Assembly (NCBI RefSeq): GCF_029223485.1
Contig: NZ_JARHTP010000017.1
Location: 204,323-268,322, forward strand
From: Streptomyces coacervatus
Lineage (GTDB): Bacteria; Actinomycetota; Actinomycetes; Streptomycetales; Streptomycetaceae
Length of the DNA stretch: 64,000 nt
Reading direction: 5' to 3'
Positions 59,321 to 64,000 of the stretch are shown here, in pieces; position 1 is the stretch's first letter, and every line of letters begins with the position of its first letter. Position numbers and translations under genes: made by a program. The notes below the pieces were generated by a model that was not told where the DNA came from, searched no databases, and saw only the letters and a list, made by a program, of their open reading frames with translations.

Positions 59321-59485
59321 ATGGCGCGGTACGGCTTCCCCCCGGAAGTCGTCGACGCGATCATGCAGCGCACCCTGGGCAGCGACCGGGGCGCAGAAGT
59401 GCTCCCGACCGTGGAGAAGGTGGGGCGCCGGCCGCGGACGTTCGCGGAGTGGGCCGGCGCCCATGTGGCAGCCTTCAGCGGCTGA
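59321..59485 (+). pseudogene. C-terminal remnant of an NmrA/SDR-like NAD(P)-binding protein
   Basis: 54 codons from ATG 59321 to TGA 59485. The reading frame looks genuine: ARYGFPPEVVDAIMQRTLGS, then a tail GRRPRTFAEWAGAHVAAF that resembles the C-terminal end of NmrA-like oxidoreductases (PRTFAEWA is characteristic). The N-terminal Rossmann domain is absent upstream, and the start has no ribosome site. It is probably a decayed gene fragment. Confidence 0.5.
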
Positions 59486-59527
59486 CAGCCCTGGAAGAGC
59501 CCCGGAAGAGCCCTGAAAGACCGCCGT

Positions 59528-61354
59528 CTAGAAGACCGCCGTCCCGTCCTGCGTCAGCTTCCAGTTGGCGACGGCGAAGTCCGCCGGGTTCAGCGTGCCC
59601 TTCGCCGTCACGTAGTCGATCATCAGCTGGCGGATCTCGTTGGTCGAGCTGTACGCGATGTCGGCGGTCGCGATGTGCGGGTAGCCGGAGCCGCCGTTCG
59701 CCCGGTAGTTGTTGACCGCGACGACGAAGACCTGGTCGTCGGCGACCGCCGCGCCGTTGTACGTCAGGTTCTTGATCCGCGAACCCTCGGCCTGCGCGAT
59801 GTCGATGTCGTACGAGACGCCGGCGGCGGTGTCGTACATGTAGTCCCAGAAGTTGTTGGCGTTGGTCAGGGTCGCGGTGTCGACCTTCGTGCCCGACGGC
59901 ACCTGGTGGTAGTACTTCGCCGCGAACTCCAGGTAGTCCTTGAGCTGGGCGCCCGTGAGCTTCTTGCCGTAGAGCGTGTTGTCGTAGATGTAGAGGCCGG
60001 CGACATCCTTGATCGTGACGCTGCCCGCGGGGATGTCGGCGGTGCGGCTGAACGGCGCGGCGACGGAGATCAGGGGCAGCGCGGCATCGCTCGTCGACAG
60101 GCCCGCCTTCACCGACTGCATCTGGACCTCGTGGATGAAGTCCATGATCGGGACGTCCTTCCAGCAGGACTCCGCCGCCGAGAGGTCCTGGGTGCAGGAG
60201 CCCACGGCCGTGTTGACGTACTTCACCACGAGGTCATGGTCGGCCTTGAGGAGCTTGGTGATCTCCGGGTCCTCCTCGACGCCCTTCGGGTCGAGGGTCT
60301 GGGCCGTCTTCTTCGTCACCTTCCACTGCCCGCAGTGCAGTTCGAGCTCGAAGTCGAAGACGGTGAGACGGTAGCCCCAGCAGTACGGCTCGGAGAGCAG
60401 CACCTCCTCGCCGGTCTCCTCGTTCTTGACGGTGTACGAGGACACCTCCTTGTGCGTGTGGCCGACCAGGATCGCATCGATGCCGGGGACCTGCTCGGCG
60501 ACGAGGTTGGAGGCGTTCTCGACGTACGGCAGGGAGTCGCCCCACGACGTCGAGCCGTCCAGGCCCGAGTGGTCCGTCAGGAAGACGACATCACAACCCA
60601 GCGCGCGCAGCCGCGGCACGTACTTCTTCGCCTGCTCGACGAGGCCCGGGAAGACCATCTTGCCGCTGACGTTGTCCTTGTCCCACAGCGCGATACCGGG
60701 GTTGGTGAGCCCGAGTATGCCGACCTTGATGTCGGGGGCGCCCGGCACGCAGATCCGCTTCACGGTGTACGGGTGGAACGCCGGCCGCAGGGTCTTCGCG
60801 TCGAGGGCGTTGGCGCCGAGCAGCGGGAAGTGACACTGCTTCTCGAACTTGCGCAGCGTCTCGATGCCGTAGTTGAACTCGTGGTTGCCGAGGGCGGCGG
60901 CGTCGTAGCGCATGTGGTTCATGGCGACGGCCATGGGGTGCTTGGGCCCCTTCTTGCCGTCCTTGCCGGTGATCGGGTCGACGCGCGCGAAGTAGTACGC
61001 GAGCGAGGTGCCCTGGATGATGTCGCCGGCGTCGACGAGCAGGACGTGCTCCTCGCCCTTCGCCTCGCGCTGCTGCTTGATGAGGGTGGCGACGCGGGCG
61101 ACACCGACGGAGTTGCCGGCCTTGTCGCTGTAGGCGGCGTCCTTGTAGTAGTCCCAGTCGAAGACGTGGCTGTGCAGGTCGGTGGTGCCCAGGATGGAGA
61201 ACGACCAGGTCTTGGGGGCCTTGGCGGCGTTTTCGGGCGTACGGTCGGCGGCCTGTGCGGGGCCTGCCGCGACGGTCCCGGCCGCGGCGACGGCCGCCCC
61301 GGTGACGGCCGACTTCTTCACGAACTCCCGGCGGTTCAGCGGACTGACGGGCAT
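59528..61354 (-). CDS. Tat-exported 5'-nucleotidase/2',3'-cyclic phosphodiesterase
   Basis: 608 residues from ATG 61354 (AGGAG 7 nt upstream). N-terminal Tat signal NRREFVKKSAVTGAAVAAAG, cut near PAQAADR. Metallophosphatase motifs: GTTDLHSHVFDWDYYKD, DAGD, LGNHEFNYG, VGHTHKE. The C-terminal substrate-binding domain has NNYRANGGSGYPH. It should hydrolyse extracellular nucleotides for phosphate and nucleosides. A PHO box was looked for upstream but not found. Convergent with nothing close; 26 nt-scale gap on its 3' side to the NmrA remnant. Confidence 0.9.
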   Translation of the reverse strand: MPVSPLNRREFVKKSAVTGAAVAAAGTVAAGPAQAADRTPENAAKAPKTWSFSILGTTDLHSHVFDWDYYKDAAYSDKAGNSVGVARVATLIKQQREAKGEEHVLLVDAGDIIQGTSLAYYFARVDPITGKDGKKGPKHPMAVAMNHMRYDAAALGNHEFNYGIETLRKFEKQCHFPLLGANALDAKTLRPAFHPYTVKRICVPGAPDIKVGILGLTNPGIALWDKDNVSGKMVFPGLVEQAKKYVPRLRALGCDVVFLTDHSGLDGSTSWGDSLPYVENASNLVAEQVPGIDAILVGHTHKEVSSYTVKNEETGEEVLLSEPYCWGYRLTVFDFELELHCGQWKVTKKTAQTLDPKGVEEDPEITKLLKADHDLVVKYVNTAVGSCTQDLSAAESCWKDVPIMDFIHEVQMQSVKAGLSTSDAALPLISVAAPFSRTADIPAGSVTIKDVAGLYIYDNTLYGKKLTGAQLKDYLEFAAKYYHQVPSGTKVDTATLTNANNFWDYMYDTAAGVSYDIDIAQAEGSRIKNLTYNGAAVADDQVFVVAVNNYRANGGSGYPHIATADIAYSSTNEIRQLMIDYVTAKGTLNPADFAVANWKLTQDGTAVF

Positions 61355-61511
61355 ACGGGGCTCCTGGTCATGGAGAGGAACTGGAGGAGGGCGCGGCGGG
61401 ACTACCCGCGTAGATAGTTGCGCCCCACTAGTTACATTCGGAACCAGGAACAAGCCATGGACCGGTCAAGGAAGTCCATGACCGGCCCAACAGCTAGCAG
61501 ACATAAGGGAT

Positions 61512-62795
61512 TTACAGGAACGAATTGATCTCGATCGTCTCGTCCCGGCCGGGGCCCACACCGATCGCGGAGATCGGCGCGCCCGACATCTCCTCCAGCG
61601 CCTTGACGTAGTTCTGCGCGTTCTTCGGCAGGTCGGAGAAGGACTTCGCCTTGGTGATGTCCTCGGACCAGCCCGGCAGAGTCTCGTAGACCGGCTTCGC
61701 GTGGTGGAAGTCCGACTGCGAGTACGGGAGTTCCTCGACGCGCTTTCCGTCGATCTCGTACGCCACGCAGACCGGGATCTCCTCCCAGCCGGTCAGCACG
61801 TCCAGCTTGGTGAGGAAGAAGTCGGTCAGGCCGTTCACGCGGGTCGCGTAGCGGGCGATGACGGCGTCGAACCAGCCGCAGCGGCGGTCACGGCCGGTGG
61901 TCACACCGCGCTCGCCGCCGATACGGCGCAGCGCCTCGCCGTCCTCGTCGAAGAGCTCGGTCGGGAAGGGGCCGGAGCCGACGCGGGTCGTGTAGGCCTT
62001 GAGGATGCCGATGACCCGGCTGATCTTCGTGGGGCCCACGCCCGCGCCCGTGCACGCACCACCGGCGGTGGGGTTGGACGACGTGACGAAGGGATAGGTC
62101 CCGTGGTCGATGTCGAGCAGAGTGCCCTGCCCGCCCTCGAACAGGACCACCTTCTCCTGCTCCAGCGCCTGGTTGAGGACGAGGACCGTGTCGGCGACGT
62201 AGGGCGCAAGCCTGTCGGCGTAGCCCAGCAGCTCCTCGACCACCTGGTCGATGGCGATGGCGCGGCGGTTGTAGAGCTTGGTGAGGATCTGGTTCTTGAC
62301 GTCGAGGGCCGCCTCCACCTTCTGGGTGAGGATGGACTCGTCGTAGAGATCCTGTACACGGATACCGACGCGGTTGATCTTGTCCGCGTAGGTCGGGCCG
62401 ATGCCGCGCCCGGTGGTCCCGATCTTCCGCTTCCCGAGGAAGCGCTCGGTCACCTTGTCCACCGTCACGTTGTACGGCGTGATGATGTGAGCGTTACCGC
62501 TGATCAGGAGCTTGGACGTGTCGACGCCGCGCTCGTTCAGCCCGTTCAGCTCGGAGAACAGGACCGACGGGTCGACGACGACACCGTTGCCGATGACCGG
62601 CGTGCAGCCGGGGGAGAGAATCCCGGAAGGGAGCAGGTGAAGGGCGTACTTCTGATCGCCCACGACTACCGTGTGGCCGGCGTTGTTGCCGCCCTGGTAG
62701 CGCACCACATAGTCGACGGAGCCGCCTAGCAGGTCCGTCGCCTTTCCCTTGCCTTCGTCACCCCACTGAGCACCGAGCAGCACAAGTGCGGGCAC
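61512..62795 (-). CDS. purA: Adenylosuccinate synthetase
   Basis: 427 residues, ATG 62795. GTP-binding loop LLGAQWGDEGKGKATD, catalytic His in NNAGHTVVV, PSGILSPGC, RGIGPTYADK, GITTGR-like GVTTGRDRRCGWFD, and TKLDVLTGW are all conserved. It makes adenylosuccinate from IMP, GTP and aspartate in AMP synthesis. Standard length and no anomalies. Between this and the 5'-nucleotidase is 157 nt without a gene. Confidence 0.97.
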   Translation of the reverse strand: MPALVLLGAQWGDEGKGKATDLLGGSVDYVVRYQGGNNAGHTVVVGDQKYALHLLPSGILSPGCTPVIGNGVVVDPSVLFSELNGLNERGVDTSKLLISGNAHIITPYNVTVDKVTERFLGKRKIGTTGRGIGPTYADKINRVGIRVQDLYDESILTQKVEAALDVKNQILTKLYNRRAIAIDQVVEELLGYADRLAPYVADTVLVLNQALEQEKVVLFEGGQGTLLDIDHGTYPFVTSSNPTAGGACTGAGVGPTKISRVIGILKAYTTRVGSGPFPTELFDEDGEALRRIGGERGVTTGRDRRCGWFDAVIARYATRVNGLTDFFLTKLDVLTGWEEIPVCVAYEIDGKRVEELPYSQSDFHHAKPVYETLPGWSEDITKAKSFSDLPKNAQNYVKALEEMSGAPISAIGVGPGRDETIEINSFL

Positions 62796-62920
62796 GCGCG
62801 TACACCCCTTCCGGGCGGGGCATGTCCAAGGTCAGGGGCGTACGCGTAAGGTTCACCGCCGCGTGCACCGCGACCGTCGTTGGCCGCAAACCGTCGGACC
62901 GGATGCCCCGGAATAGACGA

Positions 62921-62948
62921 AGCCCCTGGCGCAATAGCGCAAGGGGCT
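62921..62948. terminator. Hairpin in the purA / DAG-kinase divergent region
   Basis: AGCCCCTGGCGC, AATA loop, GCGCAAGGGGCT: 11 of 12 positions pair. It lies 126-153 nt upstream of purA and 42-70 nt before GTG 62991, so it is in one or both 5' leaders. It could be an attenuator; there is no T-tract. Confidence 0.5.
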
Positions 62949-62990
62949 CTTGCACAAAGATGCTACCCGAGGAAGCGAGGCAGGACCGAG

Positions 62991-63818
62991 GTGGCGACTT
63001 CAGCGACTTCCGATCAGCTGCTGGTGGTCATCGATCCGGTCGCCCGGCGGACCGACGGAGAGTCCGTACGCATCGCAAAAGACGTGCTCAGCGCGGGTGC
63101 GCACACGAAGGTGTGCCTGCCGGAGGGCCCGGAGGAATTCGCCCGGGCACTGGCCCGGCGGGGCTCGCGGCGCCCGGTGGTGATCGGGGACGACCGCGCC
63201 CTGGTCCGCGCGGTGTCCCTTTTGCACCGGCAGCGGGAGCTGGCCGGATGTGCACTGTCGATGGTGCCGGTGGGCGGGGCGCTGTCGGTGGCGCGTTCCC
63301 TGGGCGTGCCCACGGGGGCGGTGGCCGCGGCGCGGGCGGTCCTCGACGGGGTCGTACGGCGGCGGGATCTGCTGGTGGACGAGAGCGACGGCGTGGTGCT
63401 GGGCGCGCTGTGCATCCCGCCGGTGGCCGTGCAGGCGCCTGCGGTGGAGGCGGGCCGCCCCTGGCTGCGCACCGCCCAGTCCCTCGTACGCACCCTGGTA
63501 CCGGCCCGCGAGACCTCGGTCCCGGCGCCCCGGCCGGCCCGTCTGCGGGTGGAGGTCGACGGGGTGACCCTGCTCGACCTGGACCAGCCGGTGGAGGCGG
63601 TGACGGTCACGCCGGGTGACTGCGGCCTGGCGGAGATCGAGGTACGCCCCCTGTCGGTGGGCGCGGAGGCCTCGCCGGTACGGGCACAGGGCCGGACGGT
63701 GAGCGTGTCCGGGGCGGATTTCCGGTACCGGGCGGATGCGGGGGTGTGGGGGCCGGTGCGGAGGCGGACCTGGACGGTTTGGGAGGGGGCTTGGGGGTTG
63801 ACGGTGCCGGCGTCGTGA
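62991..63818 (+). CDS. Diacylglycerol kinase-family protein
   Basis: 275 residues from GTG 62991 (MATSATSDQLLVVIDPVARR); the upstream frame to 62880 lies across the hairpin and is not used. N-terminal ATP-binding half: LLVVIDPVARRTDGESVRIAKDVL, VVIGDDRALVRAV, and MVPVGGALSVARSLGVPTGAVAAARAVL, which parallels the GTGNDFAR..LG motif of DAGK catalytic domains although the first Gly-Thr-Gly-Asn is altered. C-terminal beta-sandwich (RLRVEVDGVTLLDL; VTVTPGD). Likely a lipid kinase; activity is uncertain given the altered motif. Confidence 0.72.
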   Translation: MATSATSDQLLVVIDPVARRTDGESVRIAKDVLSAGAHTKVCLPEGPEEFARALARRGSRRPVVIGDDRALVRAVSLLHRQRELAGCALSMVPVGGALSVARSLGVPTGAVAAARAVLDGVVRRRDLLVDESDGVVLGALCIPPVAVQAPAVEAGRPWLRTAQSLVRTLVPARETSVPAPRPARLRVEVDGVTLLDLDQPVEAVTVTPGDCGLAEIEVRPLSVGAEASPVRAQGRTVSVSGADFRYRADAGVWGPVRRRTWTVWEGAWGLTVPAS

Positions 63819-63857
63819 GCGGGACAGCGCGGGACTGGACGGGTCCTGGGCGTGAGC

Positions 63858-64000
63858 GGGCCCAGGGCGCGAACGGGCCCAGGGCGCGAACGGGCCCAGG
63901 GCGCGAACGGGCCCAGGGCGCGAACGGGCCCAGGGCGCGAACGGGCCCAGGGCGCGAACGGGCCCAGGGCGCGAACGGGCCCAGGGCGCGAACGGGCCCA
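63858..64000. repeat. Perfect 17-nt minisatellite running off the window
   Basis: Eight complete units of GGGCCCAGGGCGCGAAC and a partial ninth, without a mismatch. It begins 40 nt after the DAG-kinase stop. Because 17 is not a multiple of 3, each unit shifts frame, so it is unlikely to code. Confidence 0.95.

Noticed and set aside
61355..61450. Possible PHO box upstream of the secreted 5'-nucleotidase
   Set aside because: Only GTTCCTGGTTCC-like repeats with 7-nt spacing; the required 11-nt direct-repeat arrangement is absent.
1..64000. CRISPR arrays, tRNA/rRNA genes, transposases
   Set aside because: None of the tandem repeats has spacers, no cloverleaf or transposase motif was recognised by eye; a tRNA scan would be needed to exclude small RNA genes.

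Overview
The window is chromosomal DNA of a Streptomyces-type actinomycete. It has very high GC, frequent GTG and TTG starts, many 1 to 8 nt start/stop overlaps, several leaderless-type starts, rare TTA codons, dispersed Streptomyces-type palindromic repeats, and a core-gene skeleton (asd-lysC, recR-ybaB, purA) that I remember as clustered in Streptomyces genomes. No tRNA, rRNA, CRISPR array, transposase or phage gene was recognised.

Layout. 1-9973: a RiPP cluster of the daptide type that starts before the left edge. It holds a PLP aminotransferase, an iron-alcohol-dehydrogenase-like enzyme, two tandem precursor genes with a shared LELGLQELEAMEAPGFW leader and a C-terminal Thr, a small membrane protein, an ABC exporter pair, an M50 intramembrane protease with an apparent recognition-element domain, a full class III lanthionine synthetase (LanKC) and a glycosyltransferase. 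The precursors contain no cysteine, so a daptide/dehydrated hybrid peptide is likely. 9963-17328: a secreted beta-propeller/Ig protein, a repeat- and hairpin-rich intergenic segment, a 1353-residue STAND NTPase with WD40 repeats, and an unknown gene. 17441-27439: a permease pair with a His-rich partner, a double-RCK channel-like protein, an S9 peptidase, a methyltransferase, a SnoaL-like protein, SURF1, and an ECF sigma factor with its coupled membrane protein. 27885-30232: the aspartate-pathway operon lysC-asd.

30385-32392: a cyclodipeptide synthase and a CYP121-like P450 under a clear sigma-70-type promoter, resembling the mycobacterial mycocyclosin pair. 32439-35885: a leaderless two-component system, a secreted DUF4440-like protein and a TauE/SafE transporter. 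36050-41855: a conflict-type region. It holds a small membrane protein, a perfect 25-bp palindrome, a 1561-residue Hsp90-like (GHKL) ATPase with about nine C-terminal winged-helix-like repeats and two TTA codons, and a HigBA-type toxin-antitoxin pair. 41960-44681: a DUF5063 gene, recR, ybaB, and a SLATT-like two-TM protein behind a 12-nt tandem repeat.

44692-53788: an M28 peptidase, a membrane Ser/Thr kinase, a class III aminotransferase, and a GntR regulator coupled to a GT2/GT-C fusion glycosyltransferase. 53811-57681: a pgsB-pgsC (poly-gamma-glutamate) pair preceded by a HAMP/sensor-like membrane protein, with no pgsA. 57868-64000: two unknown genes, a degraded NmrA-like remnant, a Tat-exported 5'-nucleotidase, purA, a diacylglycerol-kinase-family gene, and a perfect 17-nt minisatellite that runs off the right edge.

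Functional identities are from reading the translations and from memory of the families. No database search was possible.
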